Shown here piece by piece: positions 9,500 through 19,641 of a stretch of DNA of 64,000 bases; the first letter of the stretch is position 1; each line of letters starts with the position of its first letter. Made by a program: the position numbers and the translations under genes. Under the pieces are notes generated by a model. The model saw nothing but the letters and a program-made list of their open reading frames with translations. It did no database searches and had not been told where the DNA came from. The DNA lies in assembly GCF_002812485.1 (NCBI RefSeq), contig NZ_CP025003.1:2356001-2420000 (forward strand). Direction: 5' to 3'. Source of the DNA: Dickeya fangzhongdai. Lineage in GTDB: Bacteria; Pseudomonadota; Gammaproteobacteria; Enterobacterales; Enterobacteriaceae.

Positions 9500-10942
9500 T
9501 TATTCCACCCGCAGTACACGCACCGTATTGGTGGTGCCGACCGTTCCCATCACGTCCCCCTGGGTCACGATAACCAGGTCGCCGGACATCAGGAAACCTT
9601 TGTCGCGCAGCAGGAGCACGGCATCGTTAGCCGCAGCTACGCCGTCAGTGTAGCTGGTGAACTGCACCGGAGTGACGCCACGATAAAGCGCGGTCAGGTT
9701 CAGCGTATGCTCGTGACGAGACATGGCGAAAATCGGCAGGCCGGAACTGATACGGGACATCATCAGCGCGGTGCGGCCGGATTCGGTCATAGCGATAATC
9801 GCGGTAACGCCGTTGAGGTGGTTGGCCGCGTACATGGCGGACATGGCGATCGACTCTTCCACGTTGTCGAACTGCACATCAAGGCGGTGTTTGGATACGT
9901 TGATGCTGGGGATCTTTTCCGCACCCAAACACACTTTCGCCATGGCCGCGACGGTTTCCGCCGGGTATTGACCGGCAGCGGTTTCCGCCGAGAGCATCAC
10001 TGCATCGGTACCGTCCAGCACGGCGTTGGCGACGTCCATCACTTCGGCGCGGGTCGGCATCGGGTTGGTGATCATCGACTCCATCATCTGCGTAGCGGTA
10101 ATCACCGCACGGTTCAACTGACGAGCGCGGCGAATCAGTTTTTTCTGGATACCAACCAGTTCCGGGTCGCCGATTTCCACGCCCAGATCGCCACGAGCGA
10201 CCATCACGATATCGGAGGCAAGAATGATGTCGTCCATCGCTTCGTCGGTTGACACCGCTTCTGCACGTTCCACTTTGGAGACGATTTTGGCGTTGCTGCC
10301 GGCTTCGCGCGCCAGACGGCGGGCATAGTGCAGGTCTTCACCGGTACGTGGGAATGACACCGCCAGAAAATCCACGCCGATTTTGGCCGCGGTAATGATG
10401 TCGGCCTTGTCTTTTTCAGTCAGCGCTTCGGCGGACAGACCGCCACCCAGTTTGTTGATGCCTTTGTTGTTGGACAACGGGCCGCCGACGGTGACTTCGG
10501 TGAACACTTTCATGTCGTTCACGGCCAGAACTTTCAACTGCACACGGCCATCATCCAGCAGCAGGATGTCGCCGGGAACCACATCGCTGGGCAGTCCTTT
10601 GTAGTCGATACCGACTCTTTCTTTATCGCCTTCGCCTTTGCCAAGGTTGGCGTCCAGCAGGAACTTGTCACCCACGTTGAGGAAAATTTTCCCTTCCTTG
10701 AAGGTGGATACACGGATTTTGGGGCCCTGGAGGTCGCCCAGAATAGCAACATGACGGCCAAGTTTAGCCGCAATTTCGCGAACTTTATTGGCGCGCAGAA
10801 GATGATCTTCCGGCGAGCCGTGAGAAAAGTTCAGGCGGACTACGTTTGCGCCTGCGGCAATGATCTTTTCCAGATTATTGTCGCGGTCTGTAGCCGGCCC
10901 CAGCGTGGTAACGATTTTGGTTCTTCTGAGCCGTCTGGACAT
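9500..10942 (-). CDS. pykA: Pyruvate kinase II
   Basis: This enzyme makes pyruvate and ATP from phosphoenolpyruvate and ADP in glycolysis. The frame could start 51 residues earlier, but the conserved N-terminus [19 protein letters not shown] fixes the start at 10942, giving 480 residues as in E. coli PykA. Marks include [20 protein letters not shown], the active-site region [12 protein letters not shown] and [11 protein letters not shown]. It lies downstream of hexR on the same strand with a 180-base gap, so it probably has its own promoter. HexR is known to govern glycolytic genes in gamma-proteobacteria, but no good HexR box was found directly here. Confidence 0.97.
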   Translation of the reverse strand: MSRRLRRTKIVTTLGPATDRDNNLEKIIAAGANVVRLNFSHGSPEDHLLRANKVREIAAKLGRHVAILGDLQGPKIRVSTFKEGKIFLNVGDKFLLDANLGKGEGDKERVGIDYKGLPSDVVPGDILLLDDGRVQLKVLAVNDMKVFTEVTVGGPLSNNKGINKLGGGLSAEALTEKDKADIITAAKIGVDFLAVSFPRTGEDLHYARRLAREAGSNAKIVSKVERAEAVSTDEAMDDIILASDIVMVARGDLGVEIGDPELVGIQKKLIRRARQLNRAVITATQMMESMITNPMPTRAEVMDVANAVLDGTDAVMLSAETAAGQYPAETVAAMAKVCLGAEKIPSINVSKHRLDVQFDNVEESIAMSAMYAANHLNGVTAIIAMTESGRTALMMSRISSGLPIFAMSRHEHTLNLTALYRGVTPVQFTSYTDGVAAANDAVLLLRDKGFLMSGDLVIVTQGDVMGTVGTTNTVRVLRVE

Positions 10943-11122
10943 GTATAACTCCGTTGACTGGTGAAGCTTGTTGTAATGTGGTAACGCCGTCAGGAGAGGA
11001 CATAACATGGGTGCCGTCTCTGCCGCTCTGCACTGTCCGGATGCCGTGCCTGTAATTATGATTGAGTGACAGGATTTCTTCCCGTTGGGCATCACCCCTT
11101 GTCACCCGATGTTATAACATAA

Positions 11123-11992
11123 TTAGTTAAACGGGTTGCTGAATCGTTCTTCCTTATCAAATCTCGATTCGCGTAACGCTTCCTTGACCCGCTTCAAGTT
11201 ATCGCGGAATTTTGCGCCGCGCCGCAGGGTAAAACCGGTGGCTAACACATCAATCAGCGTTAGCTGGGCGATGCGCGATACCATCGGCATGTAAACATCG
11301 GTGTCTTCCGGCACCTCGACCCGCAATGTAAGCGAAGCTTCCCGCGAAAGAGGGGAGCCGTCCGACGTAATGGCGATAACGGTGGCGTCGTTTTCCCGCG
11401 CCAGCCGCGCCATATCCACCAGACTTTTGGTACGCCCGGTGTGCGAAATCAGCACCACCACGTCGCCTTCGCCGGAATTCATGCAGCTCATGCGCTGCAT
11501 GACCAGATCATCAAAGTAAACCACCGGAATATTGAAGCGGAAAAATTTGTTCATCGCATCGTGGGCCACCGCCGCCGAGGCGCCGAAGCCGAAGAAGGAA
11601 ATCTTGCGCGCCTGGGTGAGCAAATCCACCGCCCGGTTGATAGCCTGAATGTCCAGGCAGGATTTCACATGTTCCAGCCCGGCCATGGTGGACTCGAAGA
11701 TTTTGCTGGTGTAAGACTCCACCGAATCGTCTTCTTCCACGTTGCGGTTCACATAAGGCGTGCCGTTGGCCAGACTCTGCGCCAGATGCAGTTTAAAATC
11801 GGGAAAGCCTTTGGTATCCAGCCGGCGGCAGAAGCGGTTGACCGTGGGTTCGCTGACCTCGGCCATGCCGGCGAGGGTGGCGATACTGGAGTGGATGGCT
11901 GTCTGAGGCGACGCGAGAATGACCTCCGCCACTTTTCGTTCCGATTTGCTCAACAGCTCCAGATGACCCTGGATTTTTTCCAGCATATTCAT
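11123..11992 (-). CDS. hexR: RpiR-family regulator HexR
   Basis: HexR represses or activates central carbon genes and releases DNA on binding KDPG. An N-terminal helix-turn-helix domain spans about residues 1-77 (SEPTVNRFCRRLDTKGF) and a C-terminal SIS sugar-phosphate domain about 125-260 (FFGFGASAAVAHDAM and VVVLISHTGRTKSLVD). The family start MNMLEKIQ at 11992 gives 289 residues. It is divergent from zwf, whose leader holds a HexR box. Confidence 0.95.
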   Translation of the reverse strand: MNMLEKIQGHLELLSKSERKVAEVILASPQTAIHSSIATLAGMAEVSEPTVNRFCRRLDTKGFPDFKLHLAQSLANGTPYVNRNVEEDDSVESYTSKIFESTMAGLEHVKSCLDIQAINRAVDLLTQARKISFFGFGASAAVAHDAMNKFFRFNIPVVYFDDLVMQRMSCMNSGEGDVVVLISHTGRTKSLVDMARLARENDATVIAITSDGSPLSREASLTLRVEVPEDTDVYMPMVSRIAQLTLIDVLATGFTLRRGAKFRDNLKRVKEALRESRFDKEERFSNPFN

Positions 11993-12357
11993 ATGACAAC
12001 GACCATCTATGGTATTTTGGATTTCAGCCAAAGGTGAAACCGATGCGGATTTTGTGAAATATACTACGAGCCCGTAACGGTTGGCAGAGGTCGACACAAC
12101 AAGTCATCGGCTTTTTTTGTCAGAATATGACCTGTGTCTAACTTTCAGAACAGTAACTGGCTGTCAGAAACGATGGAAAATTTCTCTTTTAGGCAGATGC
12201 CAGACTCGTTTTCTCCATCGGCACAATAGGTTCTGAGGCCTTGCAGTATCAGAATCAGCCGATAATGTGGTTTTATTACGGGTTTACTGGTTTGTGTCAA
12301 AAAGAGTACATTATTAATGTAATAAAATTACAGCGTCCTGCAATGAGGAGATTGAAA
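11993..12357. other. Divergent hexR/zwf regulatory gap
   Basis: The 365 bases hold no gene. They must carry both promoters; the HexR box at 12318 is the only site recognised with confidence. Confidence 0.6.
12318..12332. promoter_or_regulatory. HexR box before zwf
   Basis: TGTAATAAAATTACA has perfect TGTAAT/ATTACA arms around AAA and matches the known HexR consensus TGTARTWWWAYTACA. It lies 25 bases before the zwf start codon. Confidence 0.88.
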
Positions 12358-13833
12358 ATGGCGGTAACGTCAACAGCCCAGGCGTGTGACCTGGTTATTT
12401 TCGGTGCAAAGGGCGACCTTGCGCGCCGTAAATTGCTGCCTTCACTGTATCAACTGGAAAAAGCAGGCCATATTCATCCGGAAACCCGCATTATCGGCGT
12501 GGGACGGGCGGAGTGGGACCGAGACGCCTATATCAAAGTGGTGCGCGAAGCGCTGGAAACCTTTCTCAAGGAGCCGCTCGACCCGGCATTGTGGACAACC
12601 CTGAGCAACCGGCTCGACTTCTGCAACCTTGATGTGGAAGACACCGAAGGGTTCAAGCGATTGGGAACGATGCTCGATCAGCAAAATCGCACCACCATCA
12701 ATTATTTCGCCATGCCGCCGAGCACCTTCGGCGCAATCTGCCGCGGTCTGGGGCAGGCCGGCCTGAACAAGGAGCCGGCGCGCGTGGTGATGGAAAAACC
12801 GCTGGGCACTGACCTGGCGTCGTCACGGGTGATCAACAATCAGGTGGCGGAGTTTTTCAACGAATGTCAGGTCTACCGCATCGACCACTATCTCGGCAAG
12901 GAAACCGTGCTGAATCTGCTGGCGCTGCGTTTCGCCAATTCCCTGTTTGCCAACAACTGGGATAACCGCACTATCGATCACGTGCAGATTACCGTGGCGG
13001 AAGAGGTGGGTATTGAAGGGCGCTGGGGATATTTCGATCAGGCCGGGCAAATGCGCGACATGATCCAGAATCACCTGTTGCAGATTCTGACCATGATCGC
13101 CATGTCGCCGCCGGCGGATCTGAGCACCGATCGCATTCGTGATGAAAAGGTCAAAGTGCTGCGTTCGCTGCGCCGTATCGATCGTTCCAATGTGCATGAA
13201 GTGACGGTACGCGGCCAGTACACCAGCGGGTTCGTGCAGGGCAAGAAAGTGCCGGGCTACCTGGAAGAAGACGGGGCCAATAAGACCAGCAATACCGAAA
13301 CCTTTGTGGCCATTCGCGTCGATATCGACGACTGGCGCTGGTCCGGCGTGCCGTTTTATCTGCGTACCGGTAAGCGTCTGCCGTCAAAATGCTCGGAAGT
13401 GGTGGTCTACTTTAAAAACCCGGCGCTCAATTTGTTCCACGATTCCTATCAGCAGTTGCCGCAGAACAAGCTGATCATCCGTTTGCAGCCGGACGAAGGG
13501 GTGGAAATTCAGATTCTGAACAAGATTCCGGGGCTGGACCACAAACATCGGTTGCAGACCACCAAGCTTGACCTGAGCTTCTCGGAAACCTTTAACCAGC
13601 AGCATCTGGCGGACGCCTATGAGCGCCTGCTGCTGGAAACCATGCGCGGTATTCAGGCACTGTTCGTGCGCCGCGACGAAGTAGAAGAAGCCTGGAAATG
13701 GGTGGACTCCATTATGGATGCCTGGGCAATGGACAATGATTCGCCCAAGCCTTATCAGGCAGGGACCTGGGGGCCGGTAGCGTCCGTCGCCATGATTACC
13801 CGCGATGGACGTTCCTGGAACGAAGTGGAATAA
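12358..13833 (+). CDS. zwf: Glucose-6-phosphate 1-dehydrogenase
   Basis: Zwf oxidises glucose-6-phosphate to 6-phosphogluconolactone, making NADPH for the pentose phosphate and Entner-Doudoroff routes. The dinucleotide fold is marked by LVIFGAKGDLARRKLLPSL (GxxGDLxxR pattern) and the substrate site by YRIDHYLGKE. The ATG at 12358 follows AGGAGATTGAAA and gives 491 residues, the same as E. coli; an earlier in-frame start is not supported. It is followed by eda with edd absent between them. Confidence 0.97.
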   Translation: MAVTSTAQACDLVIFGAKGDLARRKLLPSLYQLEKAGHIHPETRIIGVGRAEWDRDAYIKVVREALETFLKEPLDPALWTTLSNRLDFCNLDVEDTEGFKRLGTMLDQQNRTTINYFAMPPSTFGAICRGLGQAGLNKEPARVVMEKPLGTDLASSRVINNQVAEFFNECQVYRIDHYLGKETVLNLLALRFANSLFANNWDNRTIDHVQITVAEEVGIEGRWGYFDQAGQMRDMIQNHLLQILTMIAMSPPADLSTDRIRDEKVKVLRSLRRIDRSNVHEVTVRGQYTSGFVQGKKVPGYLEEDGANKTSNTETFVAIRVDIDDWRWSGVPFYLRTGKRLPSKCSEVVVYFKNPALNLFHDSYQQLPQNKLIIRLQPDEGVEIQILNKIPGLDHKHRLQTTKLDLSFSETFNQQHLADAYERLLLETMRGIQALFVRRDEVEEAWKWVDSIMDAWAMDNDSPKPYQAGTWGPVASVAMITRDGRSWNEVE

Positions 13834-13986
13834 GCGGTTTTGCCCCGTCGGAAGGCGGGGCGAAGCCGTTAGCGTTTTTTGGCTGACGGTGCGGTCGGAC
13901 GTCCGTGGGTAACTGCGGATCCCTGTGGCAGGGGCGCGCCAGATCATTAATCGATGCCCGTTGGGCATGACTGGAGATTACCCTCG

Positions 13987-14628
13987 ATGAAAAACTGGAA
14001 AACCAGTGCGGAACAGATTCTGACAGCCGGTCCGGTTGTTCCTGTGATTGTGATTAACAAACTGGAACACGCGGTGCCGATGGCGAAAGCCCTGGTAGCG
14101 GGTGGCGTGCGTGTACTGGAGCTGACGCTGCGTACCGATTGTGCGGTAGAGGCGATTCGCCTGATCGCGCAGGAAGTGCCGGACGCGATCGTCGGCGCCG
14201 GTACGGTCACCAACCCGCAACAGCTGGCGGAAGTGACCGCAGCCGGTGCGCAGTTTGCCATCAGCCCCGGCCTGACTGAGCCGCTGCTGAAAGCCGCAAC
14301 GGAAGGCACAATTCCGTTGATCCCAGGGATCAGCACCGTATCCGAGCTGATGCTGGGGATGGATTACGGTTTGCGTGAGTTTAAATTCTTCCCGGCGGAA
14401 GCTAACGGCGGGGTGAAAGCGCTGCAGGCGATTGCCGGTCCGTTCGGTAAGATCCGTTTCTGCCCGACCGGCGGGATCTCGCTGAAGAATTACCGCGACT
14501 ATCTGGCGCTGAAAAGCGTGCTGTGCGTTGGCGGCTCCTGGCTGGTGCCGGCCGATGCGCTGGAAAGCGGCGATTACGATCGCATCACGGCGTTGGCGCG
14601 TGAAGCCGTTGCCGGCGCGACAGCCTGA
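13987..14628 (+). CDS. eda: KDPG aldolase (2-keto-4-hydroxyglutarate aldolase)
   Basis: The enzyme splits 2-keto-3-deoxy-6-phosphogluconate into pyruvate and glyceraldehyde-3-phosphate. It is the shared last step of the Entner-Doudoroff path and of pectin/uronate breakdown, where it is called kdgA in soft-rot bacteria. The catalytic glutamate is in RVLELTLRT and the Schiff-base lysine in [13 protein letters not shown]. The start [10 protein letters not shown] gives 213 residues. It sits 153 bases after zwf; the gap has a GC-rich hairpin (13844-13863) without a T tract. No KdgR operator was recognised by eye. Confidence 0.97.
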   Translation: MKNWKTSAEQILTAGPVVPVIVINKLEHAVPMAKALVAGGVRVLELTLRTDCAVEAIRLIAQEVPDAIVGAGTVTNPQQLAEVTAAGAQFAISPGLTEPLLKAATEGTIPLIPGISTVSELMLGMDYGLREFKFFPAEANGGVKALQAIAGPFGKIRFCPTGGISLKNYRDYLALKSVLCVGGSWLVPADALESGDYDRITALAREAVAGATA

Positions 14629-14656
14629 CCGACGTTTTCCCTACTTAATGCTTGCA

Positions 14657-14679
14657 AGCCCGCGTCAGCGGGCTTTTTT
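14657..14679 (+). terminator. Terminator after eda
   Basis: A seven-pair stem AGCCCGC/GCGGGCT with a GTCA loop and six Ts. Confidence 0.93.
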
Positions 14680-14836
14680 GTGCTTACTCGGCGGGCCGGC
14701 AAACCGTCTTGCGCCTGTTCTGGCGACAGCGGTCGTTACAACAAGTCTGCCGTCTGGCTCTGGTATTACTGGAGGAGAGGATTCAGGCCCACGCGAAGTC
14801 ATGAGCCTGATGTGAAGACATGATCCTGATGTAATG

Positions 14837-16015
14837 TCAGCCGCTTACCTTAACGGCTGACGCGGTGGACTTCGCCAGTTGCACGGCGGCATCCGTGCTG
14901 TCGGCGGTCGCCAGCGCAACGCCCATACGACGGCGACCGCTGATGTCCGGCTTGCCGAACAGGCGAATCTGGGTATACGGCCGCAATGCCTGCTCCAGCC
15001 CCTGATAGCGTACATCGCTGCTGGTCAGTTCCGGCAGGATAACCGCGGAGGCCGACGGGCCGTACTGGCGAATCGCGCCGATCGGCAGGCCGAGGAACGC
15101 GCGAACATGCAGCGCAAACTCGGACAGATCCTGCGAAATGAGCGTCACCATGCCGGTATCGTGCGGGCGTGGCGACACTTCGCTGAAGATGACTTCGTCG
15201 CCGCAAATAAACAGTTCCACGCCAAACAGGCCGAAACCGCCCAGCGCTTTCACCACGTTACCGGCAATCTCTTTGGCTCGCGTCAGCGCCAGCTCGCTCA
15301 TCTGCTGCGGCTGCCAGGATTCGCGGTAATCACCGTCTTCCTGACGATGGCCGATCGGCTCGCAGAAGTGCAGGCCGTCAACCGCATGGATGGTCAGCAG
15401 CGTGATTTCAAAATCGAATTTCACCAGCCCTTCCACAATCACTTTTCCGCCGCCGGCCCGGCCGCCTTCCTGCGCATAGCGCCAGGCGTGGTCAAGCTGT
15501 TCCGGCGACCGGATCAGGCTCTGGCCTTTCCCCGATGAGCTCATCACCGGTTTGACGATACAGGGAAAACCCAGCTCATGGGCAGCCTGGCGGAACGCGG
15601 TTTCGTCAGCGGCAAAACGGTAACTGGACGTCGGCAGGCCCAGCGTTTCCGCCGCCAGCCGGCGGATGCCTTCGCGGTTCATGGTCAGACGGGTGGCTTC
15701 GGCGCACGGCACCACGCGCTGACCCTGCTGTTCCAGCGCGACCAGCATATCCGTGGCGATAGCTTCGATTTCAGGCACGATGTAATCCGGACGTTCCTGC
15801 GCCACCAGTTGTTTCAGCGCGTCGCCATCCAGCATGTTGATGACGTGGCTGCGGTGGGCGACTTGCATGGCCGGGGCATCGGCGTAGCGATCGACCGCGA
15901 TGACCTCAATACCCAGACGCTGACACTCAATCGCCACTTCTTTTCCCAGCTCGCCGGAGCCTAACAGCATAACGCGGGTGGCTCCGGGACGCAGGGCAGT
16001 TCCCATTGTTAACAT
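14837..16015 (-). CDS. purT: Formate-dependent phosphoribosylglycinamide formyltransferase PurT
   Basis: PurT uses formate and ATP to formylate GAR in purine synthesis, an alternative to folate-dependent PurN. It is an ATP-grasp enzyme: the N-terminal [19 protein letters not shown] motif, the ATP-grasp segment [15 protein letters not shown], and the metal-binding region [14 protein letters not shown] are all present. The ATG at 16015 ([11 protein letters not shown]) gives 392 residues, the E. coli length. It faces ptrB back to back, and a PurR box lies in the gap. Formate could also be supplied by PurU, encoded near 57.5 kb. Confidence 0.96.
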   Translation of the reverse strand: MLTMGTALRPGATRVMLLGSGELGKEVAIECQRLGIEVIAVDRYADAPAMQVAHRSHVINMLDGDALKQLVAQERPDYIVPEIEAIATDMLVALEQQGQRVVPCAEATRLTMNREGIRRLAAETLGLPTSSYRFAADETAFRQAAHELGFPCIVKPVMSSSGKGQSLIRSPEQLDHAWRYAQEGGRAGGGKVIVEGLVKFDFEITLLTIHAVDGLHFCEPIGHRQEDGDYRESWQPQQMSELALTRAKEIAGNVVKALGGFGLFGVELFICGDEVIFSEVSPRPHDTGMVTLISQDLSEFALHVRAFLGLPIGAIRQYGPSASAVILPELTSSDVRYQGLEQALRPYTQIRLFGKPDISGRRRMGVALATADSTDAAVQLAKSTASAVKVSG

Positions 16016-16097
16016 AACCTGATACCTGATGGTGTTGTAAAAAAGAGCTTGCAGTAAAAACCGGGCAGACCGGGGCCCGAACGTGGCCGCAGTATAA

Positions 16098-16113
16098 ACG
16101 AAAACGTTTGCGT
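16098..16113. promoter_or_regulatory. PurR box before purT
   Basis: On the minus strand the site reads ACGCAAACGTTTTCGT, an essentially perfect match to the PurR consensus, 83 bases before the purT start. Purine excess should repress purT. Confidence 0.92.
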
Positions 16114-16298
16114 TTGGCATTACTCGCGTACCGGTACGCAAAAGCGAGTGAAAATTCATGCAGATCTCGGCACAAGCTGGATTCCCCCGATGATTCATGA
16201 CAGGCTTTGGGCATTTGCCGTCTCACCACCGTTGGCTCGCCAGCGCGAGGCGGGATGTAAGGCAGAGCCTGATCAATGAATGGAAAGGAGTGACGTGG

Positions 16299-18335
16299 AT
16301 GAAAGCGCCGCAAGCCGAAAAACGCCCGCATGTGATGACGATGCATGGCGATACCCGCATCGATAATTACTACTGGCTGCGAGATGATGAACGCAACAAC
16401 CCGGATGTGCTGGCCTGGCTGCAGGAGGAGAATCGCTATTGCGATCAGATCATGGCGCCCCATGCCGCGCTGCGTCAGACCTTGTACGAGGAAATGGTGG
16501 CGCGGATCCCCGGTGAAGACGTCTCCGTGCCTTACGTGAAACGCGGCTATCGCTACCAGAGCCGCTATGAACCCGGTAAGGATTACGCTATCTATCAGCG
16601 TCAGCCGGAGCAGGAGACGGGAAGCGACTCCTGGCAGGTATTGCTGGATGGTAATCAGCGGGCGGCAGGCAGCGAGTTCTACAGTCTGGGCGCGCTGGGC
16701 GTCAGCCCTGACAACCGTTTGATGAGCGTGGCGGAAGATTTGCTGTCCCGTCGGCAGTATGTGGTGACGTTTCGCGACCTCGACACCGGCGAGTGGCTGA
16801 CGGATCGGCTGGAAAATGTCTCGGCCGGCAGTGAGTGGGCGGCGGACTCCCGCACTCTCTATTACGTGCGTAAAAATCCGCAGACCTTGCTGCCTTATCA
16901 GGTTTATCGCCATCGTCTGGGCGAGGATCCGCAGCAGGACGAACTGGTGTACGAAGAAACGGATGACGCGTTCTATCTTAGTCTGGATAAAACCACGTCC
17001 GAGCGTTATATCCTGATTTATCTCGACAGCACCACCAGCACGGAAATTCTGTTGCTGGACGCCGCCGACCCACAGGCAACGCCGCGCGTGTTTGTGCCGC
17101 GGCGACCGGATCACGAATATGTGGTCGATCATTTCCGCGACGCATTTTATGTTCGCTCCAACAAAGACGGCAAAACCTTTGGTTTCTACCGCGCCCACGA
17201 TGCCAGCGAGTCGGCATGGGATGCCTTGATTGCCCCGCGTCCGGAGCGGGTGCTGGAAGGATTTTCGCTGTTTGACGACTGGTACGTGGTCGAAGAGCGC
17301 GAGCACGGGCTGACTCACATCCGCTATATTCACTGGCAGACGCAAGAATCTCGGCAGATTGCCTTTAACGACCCGGCCTATGTGACCTGGCTGAGCTATA
17401 ACCCGACGCCGGAGAGCACGCAGCTGCGTTACGGCTATTCCTCCATGACCACGCCGATGACTATCTATGAGCTGGATATGACGACCGGCGTTCAGGTGGT
17501 GCTCAAGCAATCAGAGGTGAAAAACTTTGACGCCGGAAATTATCGGAGCGAGCGATTGTGGGTGACGGCCCGCGATGGCGAGTCGGTGCCGGTATCGCTG
17601 GTGTATCACAAAGATTGCGAACTGAGCCAAAGTCCGCTGCTGGTCTATGGCTACGGCGCTTATGGCAGCAGTATGGATCCGGAATTCAGCAGCAGTCGTC
17701 TTAGCTTGCTGGATCGCGGCTTCGTGTATGCGCTGGCGCATATTCGCGGCGGCGGCGAGTTGGGGCAGCAATGGCACGACCAGGGGCGTCTGTTCAACAA
17801 GATGAATACCTTTACGGATTTCATTGATGTCACGCAGGCGTTGCTGGCGCGCGGTTACGGCGATCCGGCGAAAACCTTCGCGATGGGCGGCAGCGCGGGC
17901 GGGTTGCTGATGGGGGCGGTGATTAATCTGGCGCCGTCGTTGTTCAGTGGCGTGGTGGCGCAGGTGCCGTTTGTCGACGTGCTTACTACCATGCTGGATG
18001 AGTCCATCCCGCTCACCACCGGTGAATACGACGAGTGGGGTAACCCAAACAATGCGCAGGATTACCAGTACATCAAACAATACAGCCCTTATGACAGCGT
18101 CTCGGCGCAGGGGTATCCGCACCTGCTGGTGACCACCGGTCTGCATGATTCTCAGGTTCAGTACTGGGAACCGGCCAAATGGGTCGCGAAACTGCGTGAA
18201 CTGAAAACGGATGACCACCTGCTGCTGTTGCATACCGATATGGGGTCAGGGCATGGCGGCAAATCCGGCCGTCTGGCTCAGTTTGAAGATATCGCCCAGG
18301 AGTTCACCTTCTTGCTGATGGTGCTGGAGCGCTAG
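16299..18335 (+). CDS. ptrB: Oligopeptidase B
   Basis: This cytoplasmic S9-family serine peptidase cuts short peptides after Lys and Arg. A beta-propeller spans about residues 60-390 and the alpha/beta-hydrolase domain is C-terminal. The catalytic serine is in [12 protein letters not shown], the aspartate in [15 protein letters not shown] and the histidine in SGHGGKSG. The start codon at 16299 follows AAAGGAG and gives [18 protein letters not shown], aligned with the family. The 678-residue length is normal. It is divergent from purT. Confidence 0.96.
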   Translation: MKAPQAEKRPHVMTMHGDTRIDNYYWLRDDERNNPDVLAWLQEENRYCDQIMAPHAALRQTLYEEMVARIPGEDVSVPYVKRGYRYQSRYEPGKDYAIYQRQPEQETGSDSWQVLLDGNQRAAGSEFYSLGALGVSPDNRLMSVAEDLLSRRQYVVTFRDLDTGEWLTDRLENVSAGSEWAADSRTLYYVRKNPQTLLPYQVYRHRLGEDPQQDELVYEETDDAFYLSLDKTTSERYILIYLDSTTSTEILLLDAADPQATPRVFVPRRPDHEYVVDHFRDAFYVRSNKDGKTFGFYRAHDASESAWDALIAPRPERVLEGFSLFDDWYVVEEREHGLTHIRYIHWQTQESRQIAFNDPAYVTWLSYNPTPESTQLRYGYSSMTTPMTIYELDMTTGVQVVLKQSEVKNFDAGNYRSERLWVTARDGESVPVSLVYHKDCELSQSPLLVYGYGAYGSSMDPEFSSSRLSLLDRGFVYALAHIRGGGELGQQWHDQGRLFNKMNTFTDFIDVTQALLARGYGDPAKTFAMGGSAGGLLMGAVINLAPSLFSGVVAQVPFVDVLTTMLDESIPLTTGEYDEWGNPNNAQDYQYIKQYSPYDSVSAQGYPHLLVTTGLHDSQVQYWEPAKWVAKLRELKTDDHLLLLHTDMGSGHGGKSGRLAQFEDIAQEFTFLLMVLER

Positions 18336-18442
18336 TCGGCGTTGAATAGCGTCTGTACGTCAGGCAGGTAACTTCCCAGGTATTCTCAAGGCGGTGGAGC
18401 AGGGGAAACGGGGGAATAACAGCGACTGAGCAGCGTTTGAAA

Positions 18443-18482
18443 CTGCGATCACCGGGTGTCAGGAGGCAGAGGGTGATCGCAG
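18443..18482. repeat. Long-stem inverted repeat after ptrB
   Basis: CTGCGATCACC (18443-18453) pairs perfectly with GGTGATCGCAG (18472-18482). There is no T tract; it may be a structured 3' end or a decayed repeat element. Confidence 0.6.
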
Positions 18483-18535
18483 AAATGTTGCCTTGGCGAT
18501 GATGCTGTTCAATTGACCGGAAGAACGGCGGCAAC

Positions 18536-18652
18536 TCAGTTGGTTTCAGGCTGTGGTTGAGCCCGTTTAGCCCGCTTTTCCGCCCGTTTCTGCGCGGCGG
18601 TTTTCAGCGGTTTTTTCTTGGCGTTTTTCTTGCTGTCCATTCCTTTACTCAT
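18536..18652 (-). CDS. 38-residue lysine-rich basic protein
   Basis: A short ORF reads MSKGMDSKKNAKKKPLKTAA then a Lys/Arg/Ala-rich stretch ending QPQPETN. A GAGG ribosome site stands 7 bases before the ATG. The protein is very basic (over a third Lys/Arg) with no membrane segment. I recall similar small basic hypothetical proteins in enterobacteria but cannot name the family. It lies in the ptrB-holE gap, on the holE strand. It could bind nucleic acid, but this is a guess from charge alone. Confidence 0.6.
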   Translation of the reverse strand: MSKGMDSKKNAKKKPLKTAAQKRAEKRAKRAQPQPETN

Positions 18653-18807
18653 GTTGTGCCTCGCTTGGTAAAAGGTTGGTTTGCCTGTTTATTAACCTCC
18701 TGTTTGCGCAGAGATGCAAGGGGAAAAAAGCGTTTTTTTGACGGACGGCGCCACGTCAGGCGACCGGTTCAGGCAAGACGGCAGAAACTGGAATCAGACG
18801 GCAAACA

Positions 18808-18836
18808 GGCGCTACCCGGCCGTACCGGGTAGCGCC
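18808..18836. terminator. Hairpin after holE
   Basis: A 12-base-pair perfect stem (GGCGCTACCCGG with its complement) with a 5-base loop lies 31 bases after the holE stop on the minus strand. No strong T tract follows. Confidence 0.6.
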
Positions 18837-18866
18837 GCTTCGAAACCATGTTGGAAAACGGGATCG

Positions 18867-19097
18867 TTATTTACTGTTGGGGTCGTAAGGCAGGGTGGAG
18901 AACTGATGCGACATCTCCCGGTAATAGCTGACCCTTTCCCGGAAATAGGTGCGCAGGTGCGCGGGCTGATGCTGCTCGATTTCATCCAGGATCACCGGCA
19001 TGTTGTAGCGTTCGCGAAACGCCACGCCGGATGCCGCCAGATCCACATTGACCTTTTCCATTTCTTCATAAGGAAGTTCGGCCAGATTGTATCCCAT
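18867..19097 (-). CDS. holE: DNA polymerase III theta subunit
   Basis: Theta binds the epsilon proofreading subunit in the Pol III core. The 76-residue product starts [20 protein letters not shown] and continues with the family block [16 protein letters not shown] and [10 protein letters not shown]. Its length equals that of E. coli HolE. A long in-frame extension upstream is not supported, since the ATG at 19097 follows GAGGCAATC and matches the family start. In E. coli it also lies near yobA/yebZ (copCD). Confidence 0.95.
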   Translation of the reverse strand: MGYNLAELPYEEMEKVNVDLAASGVAFRERYNMPVILDEIEQHQPAHLRTYFRERVSYYREMSHQFSTLPYDPNSK

Positions 19098-19257
19098 GAT
19101 TGCCTCCTCTCTGTTGCGCCACAAAATTAAAGCAGAAGTGTGGAATTGGCAAATTCTGTTACCGTCCTGTCCCTCGACAAGGCGACGGGGTGCTCGTATC
19201 CTTGCCGCTGACTCTTGGTTCCCGAGCGCAATGGGGATCGTCAGAAAGGATGAAATC

Positions 19258-19638
19258 ATGTTGAAACGTAAAGTTTTTCCGGCCCTGCGTGTAGCGATGT
19301 TGATGGGGAGTCTGGTTATTTCCCACTCGGCACTGGCGCATGCGCACCTCAAAAGCCAGACGCCGGCAGCGGATAAAGATACCCCGGTGCAAAAAGCGCC
19401 TTCTTCTCTGTCGCTGCTTTTTTCCGAAGAGATCGAACCGGCTTTCAGTGGTGTTGAATTGATGTCGGCGGGACAGACCGTGCCGGTGGGCAAAGCGACG
19501 GTGGAAAGCGACCATCGCAATGTTCTGGTGGTGCCGCTTGAGAAGCCGCTGGTCAGCGGCAGTTATCAGGTTCGCTGGCATGTGCTGTCGGTTGACGGTC
19601 ACAAGACGGAAGGAAGCTATCGCTTCGGCGTTAAGTAA
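19258..19638 (+). CDS. copC: CopC-domain periplasmic copper-binding protein (YobA)
   Basis: A signal peptide (cut after SHSALA) leads to a CopC domain that starts with the copper-ligand motif [10 protein letters not shown] and ends with the conserved [19 protein letters not shown] segment, again carrying histidine ligands. The product of 126 residues is a copper carrier that acts in the periplasm. The stop lies 3 bases before copD, so the two form one operon. In E. coli the third member yebY follows directly; here it lies 11 kb away on the other strand. Confidence 0.94.
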   Translation: MLKRKVFPALRVAMLMGSLVISHSALAHAHLKSQTPAADKDTPVQKAPSSLSLLFSEEIEPAFSGVELMSAGQTVPVGKATVESDHRNVLVVPLEKPLVSGSYQVRWHVLSVDGHKTEGSYRFGVK

Positions 19639-19641
19639 GCG

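Noticed and set aside
11109..11125. ATGTTATAACATAATTA, Zur-like, in the hexR-pykA gap
   Set aside because: Only the left arm matches and it abuts the end of hexR; pykA control by zinc is not expected.
15927..17510. 527-codon open frame opposite ptrB/purT
   Set aside because: GC-rich antisense shadow; the sense frames are well-known enzymes.
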